Origin: Hypomesus transpacificus
Taxonomy: Eukaryota > Chordata > Actinopteri > Osmeriformes > Osmeridae
NCBI RefSeq assembly: GCF_021917145.1
Contig: NC_061073.1
Span: 8,761,361-8,825,360, forward strand
DNA: 64,000 nucleotides
Reading direction: 5' to 3'
The first letter of the stretch is position 1. The number at the start of each line of letters is the position of its first letter. The notes beneath the pieces are model-generated. The model did not search any database, had not been told where the DNA came from, and worked only from the letters and a program-made list of their open reading frames with translations. Below, one piece after another: positions 47,340 to 59,592 of the stretch. The position numbers were made by a program, and so were the translations under genes.

Positions 47340-50300
47340 TCGCTTCTGTCTCTTATAAAGCTGTTATGCCGAGAATACTCTTGTCATGTAAATCCCTGTG
47401 TTACCTCTCCTCAGGCTAGCTTCTCTGGTTTATATGTGTTTAGTGCTTTGGAACCGGAAACCTGGCTGTTCCTATAAGAACAGATAATTTATTTCTTCAG
47501 AATTCATTATTGAGTTCAATAAAGTTTTATTAAACCCCCAGGGGTTTTTAGAGGGCAACGTTAGAGCTCAAGGGCAGAGTTATACCTCCTGCACCTATAA
47601 ATATTGGCCTCCATACATGCAGGTTCTTGGTATTGCATCCATATATTCATACACTCTCACTACGTGCTTTCACATATTGTACAAGGGTCCAGTATCAGAA
47701 GAAGAAAAAGCATCTCTCATTTAGTACAATTACAATTTATCACAATGATTAGGAATCAGAAAAAATGTTGAATTACAGTGTCCACCCATTTAAATAAAAT
47801 GTATTCCAATTCGGCCTCCATATATGATACAAAATAACACAACTGAAAGGAAACCGTATTTTCATCATGGTGTTTTTGATTGGCACGTGAGGTAGAGAGG
47901 TAACCAGGACAGATTCAGATCGACATTTAACGTCTCCGCCCCTTTTGTTCTCCAGGTGTTACCATCGTCTGAGCAGTCAGAGGGTCCCTTCCTCCCAGAA
48001 CCGGATCCACAACAACAGAATCCTCAGAACGCCTCCAGCAGCAAGGATTCTTCCCTCCAAAATAATGGTTAGCGGTTCTGCTTGACAAAAAAAATATTTC
48101 GTTTGAATTTCTATTATCTAATGGCTTACTTAAATGTATTATTTTGGAATACTGTAAAACTCTCCTGTTATTATTGTGTGTTCCAGGCACGTTAATGGAG
48201 GATCCTGAACGAGACCCGACCACACCTAAACATGTGCCAGCCCTCCTCACCCCCCCGCTCGAGGAACAGCTCTCAGCCGAACCTGACACCCCCAACGGCC
48301 ACGCTCAGTCCCTCAGCCCCCTCCTCCCCCACTCGCCCCCCTCCCCGCCCGGTGACCTCGCCCTGTCCGATCGCCACGGCTACAAGTTCCGTTGCAGCAA
48401 GTGCAGCCTGGCGTTCCCCACCCGGGAGAAGCTCCAGGTGCACTGGCAGTACCACGCCATGAGGGCGGCGACAGAGTGCCCCCTCTGCTCCAGGCAGTGC
48501 CGCAGCCAAGAAGCCCTTCAGAGGCACCTTAACAACACACACACCCCACAGGAGATGGCCCTCGGGCAGAACGCCCTCCTGGAGAGGGGCCAGGCAGACC
48601 AGGGGAAGAGTACAGCCTCACTCCAAGCCCCTGCCACAGCTCAGGACCAAGGCGAGGACGAGGCCCTGGAAGACGGAGGAGAGGGGATGAGTGGGGAGAG
48701 GACAGTGGAGCCCAATAGGGAGGGCGGAGGGGACGAAACGATGGACGACGAAGTGGAGAAAGAGGACCGTCCTCTCGAGCTGGCAGGAAAGCCTGGTCTG
48801 GGAGCGAGCGAGCCAGGTCCGCCAGCACCACAGCAGGAGGAGAGCGGGTCGGAACCCAGCCACAGCCTTCCTCCTCGAAGGAGCTCCAGTTCCACCATGG
48901 AGCGCTACATGGACCCCACCCGGCCCTACAAGTGCTCCGTGTGCTCCGAGTCGTTCACCCAGAAAACCATCCTCCTGGTGCACTACAACTCCGTCTCCCA
49001 CCTCCACCGGGCCAGACGGGCCCAGCAGGACTCGGGCCCGCTGCAGACCGATGCTCCTCGCGCCGCCGACCCCAGACCTTACCGCTGTAAGGTGTGCGGG
49101 GTGGGTTACAGCCAGAGCTCCACCCTGGACATTCACCTCCGCTCGGTCCTCCACCAGTCCCGTGCCCGTGCAGCCCAGACCCAGACGCCGCAGTCCTTGG
49201 CCCAAACCCCTGCTCCGCCCTCGGCCCGGGCCGCGGCCTCCAGCCCCCTACCCAGGGGAGGAGAAGAGTCTTCCAGGGGGCTCGGCGCAGCCAGCCCCTC
49301 CCTGTCCTCCCCAGCAGGCCCCAGCTCACGGGGTGACGGCCACGGGAAGCTCTTGGGTCAGGCGGAGAGTCTCCAAGCCAAGAGGAGAGTGGCGGACCTG
49401 CTAGCGACCAGAGGCCAGCAGACGTTGATGCTGCTGCAGCAGCAGCAGCAGCTAGCGCAGGCTCAGGCCCAGCTCCAGCAGCACACCAGCCTGCTCCAGT
49501 CCCAGCTTTTCAACCCAGCCCTGCTCCAGCATTTCTCCCTAGGCCCGGAGGCGCTCATGAAGCAGCACTTCAGCATCACTCCAGACAGCCTCCTGTCACT
49601 GCAGCAGCAGCTGCTTCTGCCCTTCTACCTCTCTGGCGAGCTGAACCTCGGCCCAGAGTTCACTCCTAAAGGCCCGGAGACGAGGCAGACTGCCTCTGCC
49701 CCCTCCCCGGACTCGGAGCAGCCTCGCGGCGAAACCATCAGAGATGGCCCTGCCCCGAACCCAACCGAACCTCCTCAGGAGCCCCCATGCGAAGCAGCAG
49801 ACGACTACTCCCGCACGGACCAGAGACACGGAGCGCCGAGCCCAGGGGAAGAGGGCGAAGAAGGAGTGAAAGTCAAGACTGAGAGAGAGCCAGAGGAGGG
49901 AGAGGCACGTGTCGGCCATCTTGGCTCCTTGGTCCGCCACGGTGACTGTAGCTGTCCTCCTCCCAGGGTGCCTTATGCTGCAGTGAGCGGAGGGGCCTTC
50001 AGAGCTCTGTTGGGGAGCTTCGGCTATGAGCTGGCCCTTCAGTACACCCAGGGCACGCAGAGGAGTCCTGCACAGCCACAAGCCGGGGGGCAGGAGGACT
50101 GTGAGAGCGCACGGCTGGAGCGACAGTCGGAGGTCGACTTGAGGAACGGCAAACTGGAAAACGGAGAGACGGAACGTTGCCCGGAGGAGAACGGGGAGGA
50201 AGCGGAGAGCGGCGAGGCGAAAGGATGTCCGGAGGAGAGGGAGTGTGGAGAATGCGGGAAGCTTTTCTCGGATTTCCTGGTGCTAAAGAGCCACCAGGAG

Positions 50301-53300
50301 TATGTGCACAAGCTGCTTCTGCCTCCCACTATGCTGGAAAGCTTTTCCAGGCAGTACAGAATCAAGTATGACCGTCTTTACCCGCTCACACACACCACCT
50401 TGTCCGTGGAGAAGGCCGCCCCTGCTGCAAGTCCGACTCCAGACCCGGAGGCAGCCACTTCCCCGCCCAAGCTCCTGTCCCACCCTGCCCCGGCCTCCAC
50501 CCCATCTCCAGCCAAAGCCCTCACTCCAGCTCCTGCGCCAGCCACACCCTCTCCTCCTCCATCACCTTCCCACCCAGAAAGCTCTCCACGGCAGGAGGCT
50601 GCGGTCCCGAGCACCCCTTCTCCAGACTCCTCTCCACCTGCCCCCCAGCCCAAAGCTTCCGTACCTCTACCCCTCCTCCCCTTACCCAGTCTCCCCATAC
50701 CCCCTATGCCCTTCCCCATAGACCTCCCTCTGCTCTCCCCTGCTATGATACAGTCCATGGCACTCCAGTCCCAGGCCATGTTCTCCACCATGGACCCGGG
50801 CCTGAACTCTGACCTCACTAAGTTCTACCAATCTCAGCTCAGCCCCGTGTTGCTAGGGCAACAACCCCAGCTAAGTCCAGCGTTGCTGGGACAACAACCC
50901 CAACTCAGCCCTGCGCTGCTAGGTCAACAACCCCAGCTGAGCCCAGGACTGTCAGGCCAAAATAAGAGGGCGCGGACGCGCATCTCTGAGGAGCAGTTGA
51001 ACGTCCTGCGGCAGCACTTCAACATCAGCAGCCTGCCCAGTGACGAACAGATCAACAAGATGGCCGCCCTGTCCGGCCTCCCTCACAAAGTCATCAAACA
51101 CTGGTTCCGCAACACCCTGTTCAAGGAGCGCCAGCGTGACAAGGACTCGCCCTACAACTTCAGCAACCCCCCCACCACTTCCCTGGAGAAGACCGGAGAG
51201 GAACCACCGGCTCTTTCTCAGTCAGACCCCCCACTGTGCCAGTCTCCAGCCCCCCCAGCCCAACACCCCTCCCAGCCCCAGAGACAGGAGACCCCCAGGG
51301 GGGAGCACCACAGGAGCCGGCGGTCCTCTCGCACCCGCTTCACTGAGCCGCAGCTGGAAACCCTGCAGGGGGTGTTTGAGGCCAGCCCCTACCCCAGAGA
51401 GGAGGAGTACGACAAGCTCTCCGCGCTGCTCTCCCTCCCCAACAGAGTCATCGTCGTGTGGTTCCAAAACGCCCGGCAGAGAGCCCGAAAAACCCAGGAG
51501 AGGGGGAGTGATGGAGGGAGAGAGGAAAGGCCCGAAGAGGGGGCAAACAGGAACCGTGGAGACGGCACCCAGAGGGGCCGCCGTCGCAAGCGGGACCAGA
51601 GCGACAACGACGACGACGACGAAGGCCAGTGCGACAGCCAGAACGAGAACTCGATGGACCTCGCCTACGAGTACTACGCCCACTCCGACTCCCCCGGCAT
51701 CCCTCCTATTCCCCTTGACCCCCACGCCATCCCTCACCACACTGACAAGGAATGCACTCGAGACGAAGTCGAGTCGAGCCATCCTGGAGATGCGGATTTC
51801 AAAACCCCATCGACATCTGAGAAGACCCGAGAGGCGGAGGGTGAGGCCCTAGACTCGGAGATGCGGTCACAGAGAAGAGAGACCCCGTCCCAAAAACACC
51901 CAAAGACTCCTCAGCTCAGCTCCGACATCTCTCCCCCGAAGCCCAGCACCACCTCCCACTCTGGGTCTCAGTCCAGCCCCGCAGCTCTACAGAGGTCCAT
52001 CCCTGCTCCAGCCCCAGTTAGCCCCCACTCTCCCCCACCTCCAGCCCCAGCCAAGTTCCTCCCCCCTCCAGGGTCTCCCACAGATTCCCACCAGCCACAG
52101 TCCAAGGCCCAACCCCAGACCAAGGCACAAGCCCAGCCCCAGTTCCAGTGCTCTCTCTGCCCTGTATCCCTGCCCTCCTTCCAGCTGTGGCAGGAGCACC
52201 AGACCAGGCACCTCCTGGCAGCCCAGTCCCAGGTCAAGCTCCTCCACCCGGGCTTCACCGACTGCCCCCTGCCCTACATGCTGCTCCACCCCAGTCAAAA
52301 CCTTCTGACCAGCCAACTGCTCTCAGGGGCCATGTCCCAGATGCACCCCGGCCACACGCACCACATGATGTCTCACATGAGCAACGCGCACGCCAACCTC
52401 GCCCACGGCAACCACGCCCTCGCCAACCTGTCCCACCCCTCGCTTCCCTCGCCCAAGCAAGGTTCCAAAGTGGCGCCGGAGGTCAGACAGGGGTGCGAAG
52501 CGGGTTTGAGAGAGCGGGAGGAAGAGCAGAGGAGAGACAAGCGCCAGCGGACCACCATCACTCCCGAGCAGCTGGAGGTGCTGTACCAGCGCTACAGCCT
52601 GGACTCCAACCCCACCCGGGGGGTCCTGGAGGGCATAGCCCGCGACGTGGGCCTGGGGAGACGCGTGGTTCAGGTAGCTGCACTCACGCTTATTCCCCAT
52701 CTACGTAGAATAGAGACTTCCAGTCTCATCTTCGATACACTGCATGGGTGTTATTTCTATGACGACATGCAGCATGGGGAAAATGAAGGCGTGTGTGTGT
52801 GTTTTGTTTGTTTGCCTCTGTACAGGTGTGGTTCCAGAACACCCGAGCCAGAGAGAGGAAGGGCCAGTTCCGGTCTCTAGGCGCTGGTGCGGGGCTGAGT
52901 TTGAGTCACAGCCACCTCCGCTGCCCCTTCTGCAGGGCTCTCTTCAAGGTCAGGAGTGCCTTGGACGCCCATATACGGTCCCGTCACGGGGCAGAGGCCG
53001 AGAGAGTTGGATACAGCCTGCCCATGGGTGCTGCGCCCCTGGGTAACTTTGGAGATCTGTCTAGCTATGCCTACGGGGAAAGGCAGTGTTCCTCCATGTC
53101 CCCCTTTCTCCCCCCCAGCTCTGGGGCCATCACCAACACCAGAGATCTAGAGTCTGGCAATGCAACCCTGAACTCTGACTCTCTAGCCTTTGACCTGAGC
53201 AACCAAGAGGGTGAGGACGAAGACGAGGAGGAGGCGGAAGAGGGGGTGGAGGAGGAGTACGGCTGCGAGGAGGGCTCCAGCCTGGCGGACCCCGCCTCCC

Positions 53301-53803
53301 CGAGTCCCGAGGCCTCGGGCGCGGCCACCTCCGCCTGGGGAGACAAGCCGGCCCAGCGGCACCACCACCACAACCAGCAGCAGCGCCAGAGGACCCACAT
53401 GAGCCACCTCCAGGTGCTCCAGCTCCGGGCCTTCTACAGGAACCACCGCACGCCCAGCAGACTGGAGTGCGAGGCCCTGGGCCAGGACCTGGGCCTGGCA
53501 CGCCGAGTGGTCCAGGTGAGGGTCCACTCCCATAACGACATTGGTTGAGAGAATGGTTATCCTATGAAAATAGAAACCGTTAAAACAATTATTTTTTTGT
53601 TGGGGGGGGGGGGATAGTCTTTGACTGTGTTCGCCATAGAAGTACAGCCAATGTTCATTGCAAGTATGCCTCTCCTCCAGGTGTGGTTCCAAAATGCCCG
53701 TGCCAAGGAGAAGAGGGCCCGGAGCCTGAGCAACGAGCCGGCCACAGGAGAGAGGGATCAGATGGAGCTGACTGCCCGGGCTGGGGAGAGAGACAGAGCC
53801 TAG
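41942..53803 (+). CDS. zfhx2: ZFHX2-like zinc-finger and four-homeodomain transcription factor
   Basis: Ten coding exons: 41942-43610, 43733-44271, 44613-44844, 45691-45795, 45948-46084, 46252-46362, 47956-48067, 48187-52673, 52826-53515, 53681-53803; phases agree throughout; 2734 residues. C2H2 fingers occur from exon 1 ([60 protein letters not shown]) through exon 9 ([20 protein letters not shown]). Homeodomains: [20 protein letters not shown]...[28 protein letters not shown]...[33 protein letters not shown]...[12 protein letters not shown], and a fourth with [12 protein letters not shown]. The order matches ATBF1/ZFHX proteins. The length is nearer ZFHX2 (about 2.6 kb of residues/1000 scale) than ZFHX3 or ZFHX4 (over 3500 residues); human ZFHX2 has three homeodomains, so a short ZFHX3/4-type copy is the alternative. 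Low-complexity Pro, Gln and acidic tracts are present. Nuclear. Confidence 0.88.
44845..45690 (+). other. ZFHX intron
   Basis: About 850 bases between coding exons 3 and 4, ending in a strong pyrimidine tract. AT-rich; no exon or repeat of note. Confidence 0.7.
46363..47955 (+). other. ZFHX intron with pyrimidine-rich and simple repeats
   Basis: About 1.6 kb. Contains long C/T-rich sequence (46800-47180) ending in (CT)n at 47127-47176, and (GT)n at 47290-47333. Apparent Pro/Ser/Leu reading frames here follow from the C/T bias. Confidence 0.75.
50826..50957 (+). repeat. In-frame 10-11 residue tandem repeat in the ZFHX protein
   Basis: Four consecutive units QLSPxLLGQQP (the last reads [10 protein letters not shown]), directly before the first homeodomain. 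The DNA units are about 33 bases long and similar, so this is a young coding minisatellite. Confidence 0.9.
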
Positions 53804-56745
53804 GTAGGTAGGGTGCAGACGAATAAGGCTGTCCCTGCTAACCCCCCCCCCCCCCCCCCGCCCAGCCGGTTGGAGCGACTTCCATCCATGCTGCCAAACC
53901 TCCATCCTCAGCACCCCAAAGACACAAAACCCCAGAGGCCCAAAGAGAAGCGCTTTGAGCCAGCAGCAGGCACTTTCCCAACTCCCCCCACCCCCCTTTT
54001 CCAAAACCTTATGGAGAATGTGCCGGCCCAGCCCAACTCCCCTACCAAGTACCATTGTCACCAGCCCTCTCCCTACCCCGCCAACTCCGCTGTTCAACCA
54101 AACCGACCGACCGGATGCCTCCGAGGCCAAAGACCATTGTACCAGTGTTTGACCTCGCTCCGCTAGCCCCAAGCCATCCTCTCTACCTCTTCGTCTGCAT
54201 GGCAGACTTCCCTCTCTCACCCCCCTTTCCTTCCTTCCCTCCCTCCCTCCCCCCCCACCCCCCTTTTCAAAGACGGCAGGTCGCTGTGTAGCATTTAGGA
54301 GCAGTCCCCGCAAAGGCTGTCAAAGAGATTGTCAAAGAGATTTTAATGTAAATATTTGACATTGTTTTAAAGAAAAAAGAGAGAACTCCCAAGAGTCAAA
54401 ACTTGAGAAAAGCAAAGCAGTTAAAGAAAAAGAACCTTGAAAATGGACTGATGTATTCACAAAGAGCTTTTGTAAAGACTGACTCCAATTCCAAAGCTCG
54501 TAACCAAAATTGTACATGTCCGAGGATTGTTTTTCAACATGCTGGTTTATTAATATCAAGCTGCAGCGCATATGTCTGTCCAGTGATTTGGCGAGAGCTG
54601 AAGCTGGCATAGCCGAGCACCAATAGACTGTCATGGTGCTTAAATGTAGCTCCGCCCTCTCAAGCCAATGATAAGTCTTCTACTGTACATGTACACTGTC
54701 TGTTCCTTCAGTCGATCCTCCCAACCCAAATAGCACAGAAAGCAAAGGCCAGTTTGTCTTGTACAGGGCAAGCTATTTTTTTAAAGCACTCAACCATATA
54801 CATTGAAACTTTAACCAAACTCTACCCAAAATTGTGTGTATTTCGTATATGTTTCTTGTTATAGATCTTATTGATTGCGATTAACTGTCATGCTTCGATG
54901 ATCCTTCGAGTCTGAATATGATGACAGCTTTATGATATGTCAAGGCAAGGGTTTGCCTGTTACTCCTGTTTGACTACCAATGGCTTACTGATGTAATGTG
55001 ATTTAGTGTAATGTCTTCTATTCTCAGGTCAACAGCTCACCTGATCTCTGACTCAAGTATGTGGTCCTAATAATATACAGCCTTCTGTTCTTTAAACAGC
55101 TGAGATGTGACGAGTCCTTAGACTACGCAAGTTCTATTACCTCTGCAGAACCACCTCTGCATGCCAGAGATCAGGGCTTTGGACCTCTGAGAAATGGGTT
55201 GTTACCTAAAAAGTGATGAACTGAATGGATTCCACGGTGTGACGAGGGGTTAATGTACAGTATTTAGCTTTTGTATGCTTGACTCAAGACTTGGATGTTT
55301 TGAACATTGGGCGTTTTTCTACTGTCTCCGCAGACAGACTTGCCTCTCAGAAAAACTTTGGATGTTATTGATGTTTATGTGCATTTAAAACTTCTCTCTC
55401 TCTCTATCTTTCATTTCTCTCTCCTCCTCTGTCATCTGTTGCCAGTATTATAATGACTGTAATAATGATAACAATAATACTGTAGCTAATACAATAATTA
55501 ATGCTTTAAGACAAGATCCAAAGACGTAATAATACTTTAACCATATAGGTGCATACGACCACAACAAGAAAGCTATTGTTTACTTGATGATGTACTGCTG
55601 TTTCTGGTGAAGGCTGGAGTCCCTGTATCTGAGCTACTGTTAATGCCTCTCAATAAGCACACTGGAGACTGTGTAACCAAAACCCCCCCCAACCCAGACC
55701 AAATCCCAAACCCACAGCCAAACCCCCTCAAGAGCCATTAAGGTCTGTAAAAAAAGCGGTTTTACCTCCCTAATATTAATGTAATTTTTTCAAACTTTTT
55801 CTCTACCATAGTGTTGCGATTCAGCCCTTAATAAGGAAGTCCAGTTTGCTGCTAATGTACTGTAGTTAATACTGATACTGTAGAGAGATGCATGCTCTGT
55901 TGGCTTTTACCACTAGGCTTTAATGACGACAAACTGTAGTAATATAACTGTGACACTGTCAATAACCTGCCCTTCTGTTCTGGTAGACCTCAACTTAGTC
56001 AAACCTGCAGTTATGCCATCTGTCCTGTGGTAGAAATGTGTTTTGAGGTCGTCAAAAGACCAGTACGTTGGAGAAAGACGCTTCCAGTTTTCAGGATAAC
56101 TTGTGTTGAAGCAGCAGATTAGAAAACTGCATAGTCACTGCTGTGCCAGGTTTGACCGAGTCTGACCCTCCTCCTTCCACTAGGCTGCTGTACATGTGTT
56201 GTAGCTTCCATGTCTCCATGCTGGAAGCCCAAACAGTCAGCCATGGGGTACTAGCAGAATGCAGAGATGGTCTGGCACCACTGCTAGCCTTCCAAAGGTT
56301 GTTGACTGACTGACTCTGTTCTGTTTTTGCTCCTTAACAAACCAATGTTTACTACAATACCAATGATCTTACTTCTGTACAGAAATGTGCATTCCAAATA
56401 CCACGAGACAGTTTTTTTGTATACAAATTATTTTCTATTTCCTTTTCATCTGCATTCCCGGGGGTCTTAGTGACTGTAAGATGTAAATATTGGGTCCTCT
56501 AGATGAAGAGTCTCTGTTATACTACTGTAGACCCAGCTATTAACTATGATTTTCTTTTTTCTGGAGATGTTGTTGCCATAGTGATGATGACCAAAAAGAT
56601 ACCTGTGATGTGCACCTGTCCCTATGTCTTGCTCCCGTGGTTTTGTGTGTTACCTCTCCTCTCCCCTCCCCCACCGTACCCCACTGGTGTGTGTTTCCCC
56701 TCTCCCCCCCCCCCCCCCCCCCCCCATGCCACAGAGCTAAATAAA
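53804..56745 (+). other. 3' UTR of the ZFHX gene with polyadenylation signal
   Basis: After the TAG at 53801-53803 no coding sequence is seen. AATAAA at 56740-56745 is the best polyadenylation signal, giving a UTR of about 2.95 kb. C runs occur at 53840-53859 and 56705-56725. The middle part is AT-rich, as is usual for a long regulated UTR. Confidence 0.6.
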
Positions 56746-57461
56746 GTCTGGTTTGGTGCATGTCTGCTTCATCTATCTGTGTCTGAGAGGCGGAGGGACT
56801 CGTGTTTGTGGGAGGGTGCACGGCAAGATCTTCTGTGCGCTTACGTGACTGCTCTTATATGTGGCTTTGTGTGTCTTGATTTAAGGGTATACTGGTTGTG
56901 CGTGTGTGTGAATCTCATGTTGTGTGTGTGTGTGTGTGTGTAACTCGCTGATGTGTGTAAGGCGTTTGGTGAATGGATCCCTGACCTCCGGGGTCACTTC
57001 ATTAATTACGTGTGTGACATTCAGCCAGATGAGTTTCCTTTGTGACTAAATGATATGATGAATATTAACGACCTCGGATGAATTACACTACTGCTCCTGC
57101 CGCTGATGATGATGGTGTGTTTTACGACCCTGGCCGAGCTGATGAAAATTGCACCATGCAGCACATTTAAGGGAAAGAGAGAGAGGGAGAGAAAGACATT
57201 TTCATCCTTCACATCTCTGGAGTGGAAAGCCCCATGGGGCCCGGTGCAGGTGCAGGTTTGGTCGGTCACGTGTGAAAGGAGTCCTCGCATCACGGAGGTG
57301 CACGCTAGTCATCCGTGAACGTCTGTCTCATCTCCTCCCGGATCGCCAGCCCGTTATCTCTCAGCCACAGTGAGGACCCTGCTAGCTGGTAGGAGCCTGT
57401 GCGGATAGTACTAGAGGGGGGGGGGGGGGGGAATAAGAGCATGGGGCCTAGTTGGTTGTAC

Positions 57462-57495
<34 letters not shown>

Positions 57496-57496
57496 G

Positions 57497-57527
57497 TTTG
57501 TTCTCAAACCGTCGGTTTGAGAACAAA
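57497..57527. repeat. Perfect short palindrome beside a G run
   Basis: The 14-base arm TTTGTTCTCAAACC is followed by GTC and its exact reverse complement, so the stem can reach 15 pairs with a one-base loop. It lies directly after a run of more than 30 G. Confidence 0.9.
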
Positions 57528-59574
57528 AGCAAAAGTGAATGTGCGGAGGGGGCAGAGGGACAGAGATGGTCATGTGGCTGATAGCCATCTTGGGAAGTCA
57601 CCCCGATAAAGTGATCCCCCCCTCCCCCTCTTAATCAAATGAGTACTCTGCAGCTGGTGGGGCTGCGGCAAAAAGGGGGGTACAGGGGGTGGGCTTGAGG
57701 GATGGCGTGAAATTATTGCCTGCTGGTGTATATGTGACGCTGGGGGTTGGTGGGGGGATGGGAGGGGGGGGCTGGAGGGGGGTGTAATATCATTGCCTGC
57801 TGGTGTATCTGTGATGTGGGGGGGGGGGGGGGGGGGGGGTGGGGGCTCATTTAGATTTAGATTGGTTATGTGAGGAGAGAGCTGAAAGGCCAGCTCATGT
57901 TTATGCATGAGTCCCAGAGCGTAGTTCCTCAGCTGAGCTCCCAGTTAAAGGGACAGGGCAGAAATTTCACACGCACAGTTCTGTTTCACATGATAAGACT
58001 CCAGACCCAGTATGGCACGGTGTGCTATCAGATTTCAATCTCTGTGTGTGCTATGCATATGCATGTCTGGTCAGGTAGTATGGCTTAGTAGACATCAACA
58101 GTGACCGTTTGTACTCGTTGACGCCTCTGTTCAACAAAGGTACAATTTTTAATCATGACAGGTCACATCTGCCGAGAGTGCCCTGTGATTACTCTGCTGT
58201 TATACTTTCAGAATATACACACTCTCAAACACACACACACACAGACACACAGACACACACACTCACATATTATACTGTAGGACAGTAATCAGTAAATGTC
58301 TTTGAAGGAGAGTTTGTTCAGCACTTCATCAGGTATAAAGTGGTTTTTATTTGGAGATGTGGTCCCTATCCATCTTTTAAATGACTTTTTAATGGTCGTC
58401 AGGCCATACTAATCAATCATGAGAGAGCTTCCCTGGTAGCTTCAAATAGAGTCTATTTATAATAGGAACTTTCTGGAGCAGAAACAGATTCTCAGCACAT
58501 GATTCCAGGGACATATACTATATATCCATGCAGTTAAACAGTAAGAATGTGCTTTTCAACGGAACATTCTCATATACTGTATTTATTGCCTTTCCCCAAC
58601 ATCCTACATCGAGCTGGACGACGAGAGCTGTAAAACCCCTTTGGATTCTCTCTCTTTGTCCTCCAGTCTGTGGATCCCCCCACACAGGGTAGATACAATC
58701 AGTCCATAAAGATGGTATTTTCATTCCCCTTTGTCACAACACTCATTTTTATGATTATTTTCTGTGCTTTTCGTGACCCCCCCTCCCATACAAGCACACC
58801 CACACATCTGACCCCCCCCCCCCCCCACCCACTCAGTACTTTACATCCATAATGAGATCCAAATAAGCATCCGCGGGGCCGCTCCTATGCCACGCGTCAC
58901 TGTGTGAATATTACTCACACTTATTAGCTGAATTATGTTAATCTTTACACCCTCTGCCCACAGACAACAGAATCACCATCACAGGGGGTGCAGTCGTGTG
59001 CGCGAGTGTGTGTGTGTGTGCGTACGCGTGTCAGCTTTGAGCGACTGTCATGTCGCTCGACCGATCTGCATGTGAAAGGCGTTGCTAATGACATCACTTA
59101 TGCTAAAGGGGAATCGCACACACCTTGACGTACACACGCGTAGACGAAGTGGGGTCACAAAGCCAACGTGAGATATGCCTCGCCTGGATCAAATATCTTC
59201 CACTCCGGCACTAGCCAAAGGAGGCCTCACCTCTAGTCACTCAGGAAGACATTTGAAAAGTCCCATTACATTATTCATTTAGGTCAATGGAATGTTTCGA
59301 TAATCACAACCAGGTAATGAACATAGTGAATAGGTTATTGGTGAGTTTTCAGCCCTTCATACAATGCTTGTCCTCTCTTAGCCTGAGACATGGATGGGAC
59401 CCCTGTTGGAATGACTGATTGAGTCTGACACATTTTAATTACGCCCAAATTAAATGAATCGGCTGGCAGACTATAAAACATTGCTGTTTAATAACGAGTC
59501 CTTGCCTTTTCCTCTCTCCTCATCCAATCCCATTTCAGCGGCCCGCACCACATAACCTCTCTCTGTTTAATGAT

Positions 59575-59592
59575 ATGCAAATGAATTTGCAT
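59575..59592. promoter_or_regulatory. Inverted pair of POU octamer sites
   Basis: ATGCAAAT, two bases (GA), ATTTGCAT: two perfect octamers facing each other. Single octamers also occur at 60107-60114 and 62261-62268. Such sites bind POU-family factors, often as dimers; use here is inferred. Confidence 0.45.

Noticed and set aside
41942..53803. Assignment to ZFHX3 or ZFHX4
   Set aside because: Four homeodomains would fit, but the 2734-residue length and short first exon fit ZFHX2 better. Kept as the main alternative.
56503..56943. 146-residue frame at the end of the ZFHX 3' UTR
   Set aside because: Crosses a poly-C run, the polyadenylation signal and GT repeats; no domain.
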